DNA of 47,666 nt from Halobacteriales archaeon QS_1_68_20 (GTDB lineage: Archaea > Halobacteriota > Halobacteria > Halobacteriales > PXRE01), in assembly GCA_003021085.1 (NCBI GenBank), contig PXRE01000037.1:1-47666 (forward strand). Reading direction: 5' to 3'. A model generated the notes under the pieces. The model was not told where the DNA came from and made no database searches. It was given only the letters and a program-made list of their open reading frames with translations. This document shows positions 1-8,544 of this stretch, in pieces; positions within the stretch are counted from its first letter, which is position 1; every line of letters starts with the position of its first letter. The position numbers were made by a program, and so were the translations under genes.

Positions 1-17
1 ACGGCGTAACCGACGGA

Positions 18-281
18 TCAGTCGCCGGCCTCGAACAGTTCGTCGACGGCCGCGCGAGCGGCCAGCGCGGCGTCGTCGGCGACGCGAGCCTCCTCGTCGT
101 CGTCGCCCGCGTCGACGTAGACGTCCACCTCGAGGATACCGTCCTCGAAGGTGACGCAGACGTCGTAGTCCTCGACCGTCGACCGGTCGTACCGGGAGAA
201 GACGACGTCCTCGGCCGCAGTCGCGGCGGCCTCGACGACCTCCTCGTCGGTCGGGTCCGCTGTCGAGTCTGCGTCGGCCAC
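18..281 (-). CDS. DUF3194 family protein
   Basis: This small acidic protein of 87 residues starts with GTG, and its start lies 2 bp after the stop of the prefoldin beta gene. The length, the YDRSTVEDYDVCVTFEDG-like core and the position directly downstream of pfdB match the archaeal DUF3194 family, which usually sits there. The function is unknown. It is the last visible gene of the operon that begins with L37Ae at 1713. The family call rests on context and overall look, without a search. Confidence 0.8.
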   Translation of the reverse strand: MADADSTADPTDEEVVEAAATAAEDVVFSRYDRSTVEDYDVCVTFEDGILEVDVYVDAGDDDEEARVADDAALAARAAVDELFEAGD

Positions 282-283
282 CG

Positions 284-679
284 TTACATCGCGCCGCCGG
301 GGCCGCCCATCGGGCCGCCACCGCCGCCACCCATGCCGCCGAGCAGTTCCTGGAGTTCCTCCTGGAGTTCCTCGAACTGCTCCTCGACGCGGTTCTCCTG
401 CTTCTCGAGCGTCTGGACGCGGACTTCGAGGCTGTCGACCTTCTCCTCGAGGTCCTCCTCGGCTTCGTCGTAACTGGTCTCGACGAGGAGTTCGCCGACC
501 TCGCGGTACATGACGGTGTCCTCGTCGATGTCCTCCAGTTCTTCCAGCGCCGTGCGGGCCTCGTTCAGCTGGGTCTCGGCCTGGTTGCGCTGGACGGCGA
601 CCTGCTGGGCCTTCTCCTGGAGGTCCTGCAATTCTTCGACTTTCTCCTGTGCTTCCGGCGGGAGATTTCCTGCGGCCAT
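284..679 (-). CDS. pfdB: Prefoldin subunit beta
   Basis: The gene encodes 131 residues. Two long coiled-coil helices (about residues 8-45 and 78-112) flank a short central segment around [16 protein letters not shown], which is the archaeal beta-prefoldin plan. Prefoldin beta joins alpha subunits in a jellyfish-shaped hexamer that holds unfolded proteins in the cytoplasm and passes them to the thermosome. The C-terminus is a Gly/Met/Pro-rich tail ([18 protein letters not shown]), common in haloarchaeal orthologues. It lies in the conserved cluster L37Ae-Rpo12-Pcc1-prefoldin. Confidence 0.96.
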   Translation of the reverse strand: MAAGNLPPEAQEKVEELQDLQEKAQQVAVQRNQAETQLNEARTALEELEDIDEDTVMYREVGELLVETSYDEAEEDLEEKVDSLEVRVQTLEKQENRVEEQFEELQEELQELLGGMGGGGGGPMGGPGGAM

Positions 680-716
680 ACCTGTGGAAAGTCGGTCCGG
701 CGTGAAAAAGCCCCGG

Positions 717-911
717 TTATCGCTCCGCCGGGGCGTCGGTCGAGTCCTCGCCGCCGTCGGCCCGGGATCGCGGCGCGGCGCCGTACAGTTGCCAGGCCCC
801 GAACGCGATGAGCGCGACCCCGATCACCAGCACCGCGATGGGAAGGAAGGCGACCCCGCCGTCGTGGTAGGTGGCAGGGTGGAGGACGGTCCAGGGGTCC
901 AGCGGAACCAT
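717..911 (-). CDS. Small single-pass membrane protein, unknown function
   Basis: This 64-residue protein has one clear membrane helix (about residues 19-41, [21 protein letters not shown]) and a charged acidic tail. It sits between pcc1 and pfdB on the same strand, and haloarchaea often carry a short hypothetical gene here. Nothing indicates a function. The start is ATG at 911. It is probably cotranscribed with its neighbours, although the gap upstream to pcc1 is 94 bp. Confidence 0.6.
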   Translation of the reverse strand: MVPLDPWTVLHPATYHDGGVAFLPIAVLVIGVALIAFGAWQLYGAAPRSRADGGEDSTDAPAER

Positions 912-1005
912 ACCTCACCCTCGCTGGCGTCACGTCTTCAAGATTCCGACCGAGAGACCCTCGGTGGAGTCGATGGGCTCTCGGTGGGGTACCGTGTGAC
1001 AGGAA

Positions 1006-1266
1006 TCAATCAGAGGCCGCGGCCGTCGCGGCACGTTCGGCCACGTCGACCAGACCCATCCAGGTGTTCAGGCCGGCGCGCAGGCCCACGAGGTCCGTCG
1101 CCTCGACGCTCACCCGGACCGTCGGGCCGTCGCGGTCGACGGTCGCCCGCGAGCGGTCGCCGTCGATTTCGCCGACCTCGCGGCGGACGCTCCGCTCGAC
1201 GACGCGGGCGCGCCGCTGGTCGTCGTACTCGAAGGCGAGAGTTGCCTCGTGAGCGTACGAGGTCAT
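1006..1266 (-). CDS. pcc1: KEOPS complex subunit Pcc1
   Basis: Starting at the second ATG (1266) gives an 86-residue protein beginning MTSYAHEATLAFEY, the usual archaeal Pcc1 length. The frame runs open upstream to 1293, but those nine codons look unrelated. Pcc1 is the small dimerising subunit of KEOPS, which makes the N6-threonylcarbamoyl adenosine modification (t6A) on tRNA. Recognisable features are the EYDDQRRARVVERSVRREVGE strand-helix start and the C-terminal helix with LRAGLNTWMGLVDVAE. It lies 34 bp after Rpo12 in the information-processing operon. Confidence 0.9.
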   Translation of the reverse strand: MTSYAHEATLAFEYDDQRRARVVERSVRREVGEIDGDRSRATVDRDGPTVRVSVEATDLVGLRAGLNTWMGLVDVAERAATAAASD

Positions 1267-1300
1267 CGTAGAACTGTCTCCGACATCGGTCACGCCGACG

Positions 1301-1435
1301 CTACTCGACGTCGACGGTCTTGACGTCGGGACTGCGCTCTTTCAGCAGGACCCGGTGCCCGCAGTAGGGACACCGAACGCCCCCGTACTCGTCGAGACTG
1401 ACGTTGCGCTTGCAGCGGGCACACCGGTAGCTCAT
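1301..1435 (-). CDS. rpoP: DNA-directed RNA polymerase subunit Rpo12 (RpoP)
   Basis: Forty-four residues start [19 protein letters not shown]. The zinc ribbon (CARC and CPYC) and the ending [17 protein letters not shown] are typical of the archaeal counterpart of eukaryotic Rpb12. The start at 1435 overlaps the L37Ae stop in an ATGA junction, which suggests translational coupling. A longer open frame exists upstream but is antiparallel noise from L37Ae. Confidence 0.95.
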   Translation of the reverse strand: MSYRCARCKRNVSLDEYGGVRCPYCGHRVLLKERSPDVKTVDVE

Positions 1436-1713
1436 TCGTCGTCCTCGGCGAGCGCGGCCCGGATGGACCGCTTGACCTGCTTGCCGCCGGGCGTCTCCGG
1501 GCGGTAGGTGCCGCCGGCGAACTTGTACCCACAGCGGCCACACTGCCAGATACCGGTTCCCTGCCGGGACACGCGCTCGGCCCCGCAGTCCGGGCAGGCG
1601 TGGTCCGCGCGCATGTCCTCCTCGATGTCGGCGACGCGCTTGCGGGCCACGCGGCCGTATCGGGCACCGAACCGGCCGGCGCTACCCGTGCGTCCCTTCT
1701 TTCCTTCGGCCAT
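1432..1713 (-). CDS. rpl37ae: 50S ribosomal protein L37Ae (eL43)
   Basis: The 93-residue protein starts at ATG 1713 ([16 protein letters not shown]). The start is preferred over an in-frame codon at 1776 because the family begins with this Lys/Gly-rich segment. It contains the zinc-binding pattern CPDC...CGRC and the conserved [15 protein letters not shown] stretch. It is a structural protein of the large ribosomal subunit and the first gene of the operon leading to Rpo12, Pcc1 and prefoldin beta. Confidence 0.95.
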   Translation of the reverse strand: MAEGKKGRTGSAGRFGARYGRVARKRVADIEEDMRADHACPDCGAERVSRQGTGIWQCGRCGYKFAGGTYRPETPGGKQVKRSIRAALAEDDE

Positions 1714-1765
1714 GGTACCCGTCAGTAACGCCAGTGGGGTTATAAGGGTGTTGAGTCCGCGCCGT

Positions 1766-1963
1766 CTACGCGCCACGCGGCAACCGGACGAGCGCGTAGC
1801 ACATCACGACCACGGCGCCGAGCGCACCGAGCGTCGTCAGGGGCAACCGGCCGACGGGGGCGCCGGTGGCCGACGCAAGCAGCGGCGCGAACCGTTCGGC
1901 CAGCAGGCCACCGAACGCGAGGACGGGAATCGCGGCGAGGACCAGGTCGGGACGGCGGACCAT
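1766..1963 (-). CDS. Small two-helix membrane protein, unknown function
   Basis: This 65-residue protein has two hydrophobic stretches (about residues 7-23 and 41-60) separated by a short polar loop. No family is recognised. The start is ATG at 1963. An AT-rich stretch with TAATTATATGTAATTA lies just upstream (1967-1982), consistent with a TATA promoter close to the start. It precedes the L37Ae operon on the same strand but has its own probable promoter. Confidence 0.55.
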   Translation of the reverse strand: MVRRPDLVLAAIPVLAFGGLLAERFAPLLASATGAPVGRLPLTTLGALGAVVVMCYALVRLPRGA

Positions 1964-2047
1964 GTCTAATTATATGTAATTACTTCCGGAAAGGCTTTGG
2001 GATCGACTCTGCGGTCGCTGTGAACGTTCGCGCCGGCCCGCCGGCGC

Positions 2048-2761
2048 TCACTGGAAGTCGGCCTCGGCCAGCGCCTCGTCGAGGTCGTCGCTGACGCGCT
2101 CGCCGGTCTCGCGGTCCATCGCCGTCGTCACGACGCGATTTTCCTGGACGGTGGCACCGTCGCGCAACAGCAGGCGGACGTTGCCGTTGCCGTCGGCGCG
2201 GGTGGCCTTCGCCCGGAGGCCGCCCTCCGCCGTGCTCCCGTTCTCGATGGGGCCGGGAACGATCTTCTTGACGTGGGGGTGGCCCGCCACGGTCTGGACG
2301 GCCCGCATTCCCGCCCGCCCGCCGATCAGCGTCGAGTGCGTTCCGCCGATCTTCTCGGCGGGGGCCAGGTCGACCACCTCGGGCGCGCGGCCGTCCCGGC
2401 GGTCGACCGCCGCCGCGACCGAGTCGTCGTCCGGTACCCGGAAGAACTCGTGGTGGAGGTCGCCGCGCAGTTGCGCGATCACGTCGCGTTCGCCGGCCAC
2501 GTAGACGGTCTCGGGGCGCTTGCGGCGCACCTCGTCTGCGATTCGACCGGTGAAGTTCCGCAACTCGACGATGCTTTCGTCGCCGTCCTCGGGCGTGGTA
2601 GTGATCGTCGTCTCGCCGACGACCGTCTCCTCGTCCAGCATCGTGACCGTGGCCCGATCCCGCGCGGCGTCGATCACCACCGCGTCGGCGTTGGGCGTGC
2701 GACAGACCAGGCAGTAGTCGCCCGGTCGTTCGAGCGCTGTTGCACACTGCCGACACTCCAT
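2048..2761 (-). CDS. DUF2103-like zinc-ribbon protein
   Basis: Starting at ATG 2761 gives 237 residues beginning MECRQCATALERPGDYCLVC. This is a four-Cys zinc ribbon (CRQC...CLVC), followed by an alpha/beta region and a C-terminal part with KKIVPGPIENGSTAEGGLR and LRDGATVQENRVVTT. The C-terminal part resembles the DUF2103 family of archaeal metal-binding proteins. Function is unknown. The frame stays open upstream to 3247, but that stretch is a decayed beta-propeller gene, and the Cys cluster marks the proper start. Confidence 0.7.
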   Translation of the reverse strand: MECRQCATALERPGDYCLVCRTPNADAVVIDAARDRATVTMLDEETVVGETTITTTPEDGDESIVELRNFTGRIADEVRRKRPETVYVAGERDVIAQLRGDLHHEFFRVPDDDSVAAAVDRRDGRAPEVVDLAPAEKIGGTHSTLIGGRAGMRAVQTVAGHPHVKKIVPGPIENGSTAEGGLRAKATRADGNGNVRLLLRDGATVQENRVVTTAMDRETGERVSDDLDEALAEADFQ

Positions 2762-2819
2762 GGCCGCGGGTTCGCCGTCGCCGGGGTTAAGTGGCGCGTT
2801 TGCGGGTGGTCCTGGCGGG

Positions 2820-3232
2820 TGGTCGAATAGCGCCCCTCGGGGGGTATCGAACGCGTGAAGTTCCTCCCCGGTGGTGACGTACCCCGTGCCGGCGTCGAAA
2901 CTGAAGTACGTGATCGGGGACTCGAACTCGTGACGCCACTGCTCCGATCCCGATTCACGGTCGATACTCCCCATCGCGGAACTGTAGCTGGTGACGACCT
3001 CGTCCCTGAGACGGATCCACGGACGTTCGTCGAACGTGCCGTCGACGCCCTCCGCCAGGTTGAACCCCCACCGCCTGTCACCGTCGGAGAGTCGACGAGC
3101 GACTAACTGCCGACCCCGAGGACGTATACGGTGTCCTCCCGTTGGCCCTCGGATCGAGCGCACTCCTGTCGCCATCGCGTATCCCCGGTCGAGGTGTCGA
3201 CGGCGACCACCGGTGCGGTTCGCCGTATAATC
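2820..3232 (-). pseudogene. Fragment of a PQQ-like beta-propeller protein
   Basis: Two reading frames together encode propeller-type repeats. The first gives PVVAVDTSTGDTRWRQE and, after about 15 more residues, TVYVLGVG. A shift near 3105-3115 then leads into LVARRLSDGDRRWGFNL, later GSIDRESGSEQWRHEF, then GTGYVTTGEELHAFDT. The blades 'vDtsTGdtrW', 'lsdGdrrW' and 'idresGseqWrhef' are diagnostic of PQQ-like repeat proteins. The fragment covers only about three blades, lacks any proper N-terminus and runs into the start of the DUF2103 gene, so it is a truncated, frameshifted remnant. Confidence 0.7.
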
Positions 3233-3262
3233 CCGTCTCTGAATCACTTAAATTTCTACATG

Positions 3263-3276
3263 TATCGTATATATAC
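3263..3276 (-). promoter_or_regulatory. TATA-rich promoter element
   Basis: The sequence reads GTATATATAC (3267-3276) as a perfect palindrome inside an AT-rich strip between truD and the propeller remnant. It fits an archaeal TATA box for minus-strand transcription into the remnant and perhaps on into the DUF2103 gene. Confidence 0.4.
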
Positions 3277-3304
3277 CCTCGTGTTATCGGGGATATAAAA
3301 CCTG

Positions 3305-4717
3305 TCAGCCAAGGTCGACGGGATCGACCTTCAAGTATTCCCGCAGTAGCACCGTGGCGTACGAGCCCTTCGGGAGCGAGAACGGGAACGTCAGCGGATC
3401 CCGGTCCAAGTCGAGGTCCGTCCGGACGAGAATCGCCCGCCTGGTCCCCTCGGAGTCGAAGTCACCTGGCAGATCGAAGTCCGCCGGTTCGAGGTCGAGG
3501 TCCGCCAGCACTTCCCGCTCGATTTCGCCGGGTTCACCCTCGGCCGGTTCCGTCTCGGTCCCGACCAGCGGTGCGGTCACGAACGCCCGCCCGCGCTCGC
3601 AGTGGCGGGTCATGGAGTCGACGCGCGCACCCGTCGCGCGCTGGAGACGGTCGGTGTCCGGCAACGTGAGGCCGTCGGGCGCCTCGCGGTCGGCAAACGC
3701 CACCACGTCGCCCTCGACGGGGCGGTCGAACGGCAGACCCCGTCGCAGGCGCTCGCTCAGGATCCGGTTGAAGGCGTACGACTGGGCGGCGTTGACGAAC
3801 AGTCGCTGGAGGTTCCAGGGGACGGTCTCCAGCGCCGCCCGGAAGTCTTCGGGGTCCTCGCCGCCGCGCTCGACGAGGCGGTGTAGCATCGACCGTTCGT
3901 AGCCAAGGCGGTCGGGGAACCGATCCAGGGCGCCCTGCCAGTCCCGCGTCTCGCCTCGCGGCCGGTCGCCGCTCGGCCCGTCCGAGCTCCGTCGGAGCTC
4001 GCGCTCGACGTAGCCGCGGGCTTCACGGGAATCCTCGGGTTCTGCTTCGTGGGGGTTGCCGACGTAGGCCATCACGGCGCCCTCCCAGTCGCCGCGGACG
4101 ACCGCCAGGCCGACCTCGTGGGTGACCGGCCGGCGACTCCCGAACCGCTGCTGGCCGAAGAAGTTGGGGAACCCGACCGTGACGCCGTCGCTCTCGTCGG
4201 CGTCGACCGCCCCGGCGTCGCCCCCGGCGAAGTCGGCCAGGTGCCGGGTGACGGCGTCGACCGCGTCCGGCCGCTCGGGGTCGCGGACGACGACCTCGAA
4301 TTCGTTGCCCGCGAGATCACCGAACTCCACGAACCGCCCCGCTCGCCCCACGACCTCGATTTCCGCACCGTTCACCTCCGGGAGGTCGCCCGGCGAACCC
4401 TTCCGGATCGAGAACAACTGGGTCGTCACCGCGCGCTTGTCCTTCGTGCCGGCCCACGAGACCCGTTCGCGGCTGATCTCCATCGCGTCCGCGAGGCGTT
4501 TGGCGAAGTCGTTGGTGTCCCAGTCCCGCAGGGTCGCCCGGACGACGAGGTGGGGATAGGCGCCAGGGTCGGCGTCGACCGGTTCGGCGTCGAACCGTTC
4601 GATCTCACGGACCCGGAAGTCCCCGGGTTCGGCTTTCAGTCTGCCGCCGACCCCCTCCGCGTCGCTGACGTAGTACTCCATGCCGACCGCACGCTCGCGG
4701 GGGTGGGCCTCGCGCAT
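3305..4717 (-). CDS. truD: tRNA pseudouridine(13) synthase TruD
   Basis: The 470-residue protein converts U13 of tRNA (U35 in some pre-tRNAs) to pseudouridine. The TruD signature GTKDKRA is at about residues 90-96, with Asp93 as the catalytic residue. Further family blocks are FRVREIERF near the N-terminus, [11 protein letters not shown], and [17 protein letters not shown] in the middle. An insertion domain typical of archaeal and eukaryotic Pus7-like enzymes accounts for the length. The start at 4717 ([16 protein letters not shown]) follows the family. Confidence 0.95.
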   Translation of the reverse strand: MREAHPRERAVGMEYYVSDAEGVGGRLKAEPGDFRVREIERFDAEPVDADPGAYPHLVVRATLRDWDTNDFAKRLADAMEISRERVSWAGTKDKRAVTTQLFSIRKGSPGDLPEVNGAEIEVVGRAGRFVEFGDLAGNEFEVVVRDPERPDAVDAVTRHLADFAGGDAGAVDADESDGVTVGFPNFFGQQRFGSRRPVTHEVGLAVVRGDWEGAVMAYVGNPHEAEPEDSREARGYVERELRRSSDGPSGDRPRGETRDWQGALDRFPDRLGYERSMLHRLVERGGEDPEDFRAALETVPWNLQRLFVNAAQSYAFNRILSERLRRGLPFDRPVEGDVVAFADREAPDGLTLPDTDRLQRATGARVDSMTRHCERGRAFVTAPLVGTETEPAEGEPGEIEREVLADLDLEPADFDLPGDFDSEGTRRAILVRTDLDLDRDPLTFPFSLPKGSYATVLLREYLKVDPVDLG

Positions 4718-4758
4718 TCGGTCCGAACTGGTCCCGGAACGGCCTTACGCCTACCGTT

Positions 4759-5406
4759 TCAGTCGCCGTCCACGACCCTGGTCACGAGGTCACGAACGGC
4801 GTCGACCTCGTCCTCGTTGACGCCGTGGCCCATCCCCTCGTAGATGCGCTCGTCAACGTCGGCACCCAGGTCCTCGAACGCGTCGGCGGTCTCGTGGACG
4901 CGCTCCAGCGGAATGTGGGGATCCGAGTCGCTACACCCCAGGAAGACCGAAATCCCGTCCATCGACCCCTCGGAGTCGAACTCGGTGCCCTCCGGGCCGA
5001 TCAGGCCGCCGGAGAGCGCGACGACGCCGCCGTACTCGCGGGCGTTCCGGGCCGCGAACTCGGAGGCGAGACAGGCGCCCTGGGAGAACCCGCCGAGAAC
5101 GACCTGCTCGTGGGCCACGGCGTCGGCCGCACGCTCGACGGTCCGGCCGAAGAACGCCAGCGCAGAGGAGAGCCACGGCTGGTTGTCCTCGATGGGTTCC
5201 ATGAACGACCGCGGGTACCAGGTGTTTCGGGCGGCCTGCGGCGCGAGGTAGGCGACGCCGTCGATGCCCACCTCCCGGGAGAGCCCCAGAATGCCGCGGG
5301 CGGTGGCGCCCCGGCCGTGAGCGAGGACGACCGCCGCGTCCGCGTCCGCCAGGGGTGCGCCCGTGGTCTCGATCTGTTGCTCGCCGTGGGGGTCCTCGCC
5401 GCTCAT
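4759..5406 (-). CDS. Alpha/beta hydrolase of the carboxylesterase/phospholipase type (MhqD-like)
   Basis: Starting at ATG 5406 gives 215 residues. The nucleophile elbow GFSQGA places Ser108. The acid is probably Asp162 in SDSDPHIP, and the base is His194 in GMGHGVN. The N-terminal GRGATARGIL is the oxyanion segment of this small esterase family. The start overlaps the stop of the ring-cleaving dioxygenase gene (ATGA). A dioxygenase and hydrolase pair of this kind is known from bacterial quinone-stress loci (MhqO/MhqD), so a role in aromatic or electrophile detoxification is inferred. The upstream partner is frameshifted here. Confidence 0.85.
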   Translation of the reverse strand: MSGEDPHGEQQIETTGAPLADADAAVVLAHGRGATARGILGLSREVGIDGVAYLAPQAARNTWYPRSFMEPIEDNQPWLSSALAFFGRTVERAADAVAHEQVVLGGFSQGACLASEFAARNAREYGGVVALSGGLIGPEGTEFDSEGSMDGISVFLGCSDSDPHIPLERVHETADAFEDLGADVDERIYEGMGHGVNEDEVDAVRDLVTRVVDGD

Positions 5407-6346
5407 CGGCCGGCCCTCGCGGCGGATTCGAGTTCGGGGAGGTTCGCCTCGATGGTCCGGCGGTCGTCTTCGAGCCACGGCGGCAGTTTGAGGTCCTCGC
5501 CGAGCGACTCCCGGTCTTCGTTGCGAGTGAACCCGGGCCTGTCGGTCGCGATCTCGAACAGCACGCCGCCGGGTTCGCGGAAGTAGATGGCCGGGAAGTA
5601 CTGTCGATCCTTCACCTCCGTCACCTGGAGGCCGGCGTCGCGGAGTTCCCGCTGCCACTCCGCCTGGGTCTCGTCGTTCGGCGTCCGGAAGGCGACGTGG
5701 TGGACGCAACCGACGCCCATCGACCCACGGGCGGCGTCCGGATCGACGTCCAGGTCCACGACTGCGCCGGGGCCGGACTCGCTGACGCGGTAGCGGTGGC
5801 GCCCGTCCGACTCCCCGTCTCCCTCGGAACCCATGCGGTCGAGGACGTCCGCAGTGGGGCCGCGCTCGGTCGCGGTGATGGTCACTCCGTGGAACCCCCG
5901 GTTGCGTGTTCGGCCGAGACCTCCCCGTCCCAGGGTTCGAGGTCGTCGCCCTCGTCGGTCGCCACGAGTTCGTAGGTCAGTCCGTCCGGATCCTCGAACG
6001 GCAGGACGGTCCGGCCGAACCCCTCGCGGGGTTGTTCGTGGGCGACGCCGCGGTCCGTGAAGCGGTCCCGCCAGAAGTCGACCGACTCCTCCGGAATCCG
6101 GAACGCGGTCGTCGTCACCTGGCCGGCCCCCGGCCGGCCCGACCGCCCGTCCGGATACGGGAAGAAGGTGAGGACGGTTCCGGGGTGGCCGACCGCGTCG
6201 CCGTAGTACAGGTGGTCGGTGTACGGGTCGTCGAAGTTGACGGTCTTCTTGACGAGTCGGAGGCCCAGGTCCTCGGTGAAGAAGGCGACGTTCCGCCCGG
6301 GGTCGCCCGCCATCGAGGTGACGTGGTGGACGCCGTGGATGCTCAT
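5403..6346 (-). pseudogene. Ring-cleaving dioxygenase (VOC/glyoxalase fold), frameshifted
   Basis: The first frame from ATG 6346 encodes MSIHGVHHVTSMAGDPGRN, then a first VOC module with metal ligands His8 and a Glu in DGLTYELVATDE, and stops at 5882. A second frame picks up at RGFHGVTITATERGPTADVL and runs through a second VOC module (VHHVAFRTPND..., GVLFEIATDRPGF) to 5403. The two join at the run CCCCCGG (5895-5901): one added base would restore EHAT-RGFHGVTI and a protein of about 314 residues, normal for MhqO-type enzymes. It is either a true single-base loss or a sequencing error in a homopolymer. Confidence 0.82.
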
Positions 6347-6443
6347 GCACGCTCGTACGACGCTGAAACGTATAGGGGTTCGCCGACGAGGACGTCACCA
6401 GGTGACGCCAGTGCCACCGCCGGAGGCCGACACGCCCGGCAGA

Positions 6444-6873
6444 TCAGTGGAGTCCGAGCAGTTCCCGGGCCTGGTCGGGGGTCGCGGGCTCGCGGCCCAG
6501 CGACCTGGCGATCTCGACGGTGCGCTCGACCAGTTGGGCGCTGCTCTCCGCGAGTTCGCCCTGCCGGTAGTAGACGTTGTCCTCCAGGCCGACGCGGACG
6601 TGCCCGCCCAGCAGGATGCTCATCGTGGTCAGCGGCAACTGGTGGCGGCCGAACCCGAGTACGTTGAACTCCGCCCCCTCGGGCAGGTTGTCGACCATGT
6701 GGAGCAGGTTGCGGGGCGAGGGCGGCGCCAGCGTCGGCGGCGGCCGCGGCGGCGCGGCCGATTTCCTCGGGGCGCTCGGGGAGATTCGGGTTGGCCTCCT
6801 TGCCGTGGACGCCGCCCGTGAGCGCGGCAGTGACGATCACCGGCTTACCGTCGAGGTAGTCGTCGTAGGTCAT
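6444..6873 (-). pseudogene. BKACE family (beta-keto acid cleavage enzyme, DUF849), internally deleted
   Basis: The N-terminal frame from 6873 reads MTYDDYLDGKPVIVTAALTG, then a GVHGKEANPNLPERPEEIG block typical of BKACE, up to AADAGAA near 6725. The next frame begins SPRNLLHMVDNLPEGAEF and continues LGFGRHQLPLTTMSILLGG to the normal C-terminus. Intact BKACE proteins have about 270-310 residues, so roughly 120-150 central residues, including most of the TIM barrel, are missing and the frame is shifted at the junction. No insertion element is seen at the scar. Confidence 0.78.
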
Positions 6874-6879
6874 CGGCCC

Positions 6880-7089
6880 TCAGTCCAGTCCCGCCAGCGG
6901 TCCCAGGTCTTCGGCCTCCCGGTAGAACTCGCAGTGCCGGGGCGGCGAGAGGTCGTGACGGGCGTTGCAGACGTCGGCCCGCATCGGCTGGACGAACCGG
7001 TCGACGACCGTGCAGTACGCCCGCTCGTGGTCGAAGGACCGTCCGTCCGACTCCCGACGGTACTCCAGGTACGGACACCGGTCAGCCAT
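6880..7089 (-). CDS. Small cysteine-containing protein, unknown function
   Basis: From ATG 7089 the gene encodes 69 residues with four Cys (CPYLEY, YCTVVDRF, DVCNARHD, RHCEFYRE) and several His, suggesting a bound metal. The family is not recognised. It ends 6 bp before the start of the broken BKACE gene, so the two probably formed one transcript. The open frame extends upstream to 7188, but the MADRCPYLEYRRES start near the probable promoter is more protein-like. Confidence 0.65.
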   Translation of the reverse strand: MADRCPYLEYRRESDGRSFDHERAYCTVVDRFVQPMRADVCNARHDLSPPRHCEFYREAEDLGPLAGLD

Positions 7090-7219
7090 AGTACCACGTG
7101 AGTGCGTGGCGTGGTAAACGTTCGTGGCCCTGACCGCTCGTCCCGGTTCCGTACGTCGAAACCGGAGATGACGCCGTCCCGGGGCCAAAGCGTACTTATT
7201 TGTTCGTTACGGACCAAGG

Positions 7220-7510
7220 ATGACTCAATCCATGGGTCGGAGGGAATCTAACAGCTCGTCGCCCGTGGACGGCGACGACGAGCTTGCCGACCGAGAACCG
7301 GTCGACGATCCGGCGATTTACCTCCCGGAAGATATGTCACTCGACGAGTTCGAGGCGGTCGTCGAGGAGTCCGCGACCATCCTCGAAATCCAGAAACAGA
7401 CCCGGATTCCTCGCTGGAAAGTGAAACGACTCTTGCACCACAACGACATGCGGGACCGCGTCGACTCGACGGCCCAGCGGGTCGCGGCGTTGCGCGAGGA
7501 GGACGGCTAG
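7220..7510 (+). CDS. Small conserved-looking protein with helix-turn-helix-like segment
   Basis: The 96-residue acidic protein has a central segment, [23 protein letters not shown], followed by [21 protein letters not shown], which looks like a helix-turn-helix recognition helix. It may be a small DNA-binding protein; this is inference from the pattern. A start at ATG 7220 or 7232 is possible. A TATA-like CTTATTTGTT lies about 20 bp upstream. The end overlaps the convergent pth2 stop by 4 bp. Confidence 0.65.
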   Translation: MTQSMGRRESNSSSPVDGDDELADREPVDDPAIYLPEDMSLDEFEAVVEESATILEIQKQTRIPRWKVKRLLHHNDMRDRVDSTAQRVAALREEDG

Positions 7511-7845
7511 TACAGCGACAGGTGGCCGGTCACCCTGTCGACGTCGTCTTCGTCGCCCGGGCCGACCGCCAGCGCGGTGACGGTCCCCGGGTCCAGTTGC
7601 GTGTGCCCGGCGTCCCTGACGATGGCGTTGGGCACTCCCGCAGACTTCGCCTGCTCCGCGAGTTCGAACAGTTCCGACTCGCCGTCGCCCTGCAGGACGA
7701 CCTTCTTCTGTCCCTCGCCCTTCCAGCGTTTCTGGGCCCGGTCGTCGGCGTCCTCGTAGGCCGACAGCGACGCGTGGGCGACCTGTGCGGCGAGTTTCCC
7801 CTCGCCCATCCCGACGTCGGTCCGGGCGACGATGGCCTGCTTCAT
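7507..7845 (-). CDS. pth2: Peptidyl-tRNA hydrolase, archaeal type (Pth2)
   Basis: Starting at ATG 7845 ([21 protein letters not shown]) gives 112 residues, the usual Pth2 size. Family blocks are [24 protein letters not shown] and the C-terminal [19 protein letters not shown]. The enzyme frees tRNA from prematurely released peptidyl-tRNA. The upstream in-frame extension to 7899 has no family similarity. truD lies on the same strand 2.8 kb downstream. Confidence 0.95.
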   Translation of the reverse strand: MKQAIVARTDVGMGEGKLAAQVAHASLSAYEDADDRAQKRWKGEGQKKVVLQGDGESELFELAEQAKSAGVPNAIVRDAGHTQLDPGTVTALAVGPGDEDDVDRVTGHLSLY

Positions 7846-7953
7846 GTCTCCACGTCCGGGACGGCCAGCCAAAGGTCTGGCTTCTTCGTCCGGCCACACC
7901 CCCGGCCACCGGCGACCGGGAACCTTTACCGGGAACCGGTTCGTTGAGCAGGT

Positions 7954-8544
7954 ATGATCCTCTCGGACGCGGACATCCGCCGTCGGCTGGAAGACGGCGA
8001 CCTGGTGATCGAGCCGCTAGACGACCCCGAGTTGCAGATCCAGCCCGCCAGCGTCGACCTCCGACTCGGCAGGGAGTTCCTGGAGTTCGAGAACGCGAAC
8101 ATCCCCTGCATCCACCCGGGGAGCGAGCGGGAGGTCGACGAGTACGTCCGCGAGGTCGTCGTCGACCGCGACGCCGAGTTCGTCCTCCACCCGGGCGACT
8201 TCGTCCTCGGGACCACCGTCGAGCAGGTCGAGATTCCGGCCGACCTCATCGCTCACGTCGAAGGCCGGTCGTCGCTGGGTCGGCTCGCGGTCGTCGTCCA
8301 CGCGACGGCGGGACTGTGCGACCCCGGCTACCAGGGCCAGATCACCCTCGAACTCTCGAATCTCGGGACGGCCCCGGTCGCGCTGTCGCCCGGGATGCGC
8401 ATCTCGCAGTTGACGTTCACGGAACTCACCTCGCCGGCCGAGCGACCATACGGGAGCGAGCGCGGGTCGAAGTACCAGGGCCAGTCCGGTCCACAGGCCT
8501 CCCGCATCCAGCACGACGACGAGTTCGGGGGCGATCAGGTGTGA
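7954..8544 (+). CDS. dcd: dCTP deaminase
   Basis: The 196-residue protein has the full deaminase pattern: [15 protein letters not shown] start, [30 protein letters not shown] and [11 protein letters not shown] with the catalytic Glu. It converts dCTP to dUTP for thymidylate synthesis. Whether it also hydrolyses dUTP, as some archaeal homologues do, cannot be told from sequence reading alone. The gene overlaps the next start in a GTGA junction, indicating coupling to the ThiR-like regulator. Confidence 0.95.
   Translation: MILSDADIRRRLEDGDLVIEPLDDPELQIQPASVDLRLGREFLEFENANIPCIHPGSEREVDEYVREVVVDRDAEFVLHPGDFVLGTTVEQVEIPADLIAHVEGRSSLGRLAVVVHATAGLCDPGYQGQITLELSNLGTAPVALSPGMRISQLTFTELTSPAERPYGSERGSKYQGQSGPQASRIQHDDEFGGDQV

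Noticed and set aside
2762..3247. A long N-terminal extension of the DUF2103 protein
   Set aside because: The extension is a frameshifted beta-propeller remnant, and the zinc ribbon at 2761 marks a natural start.
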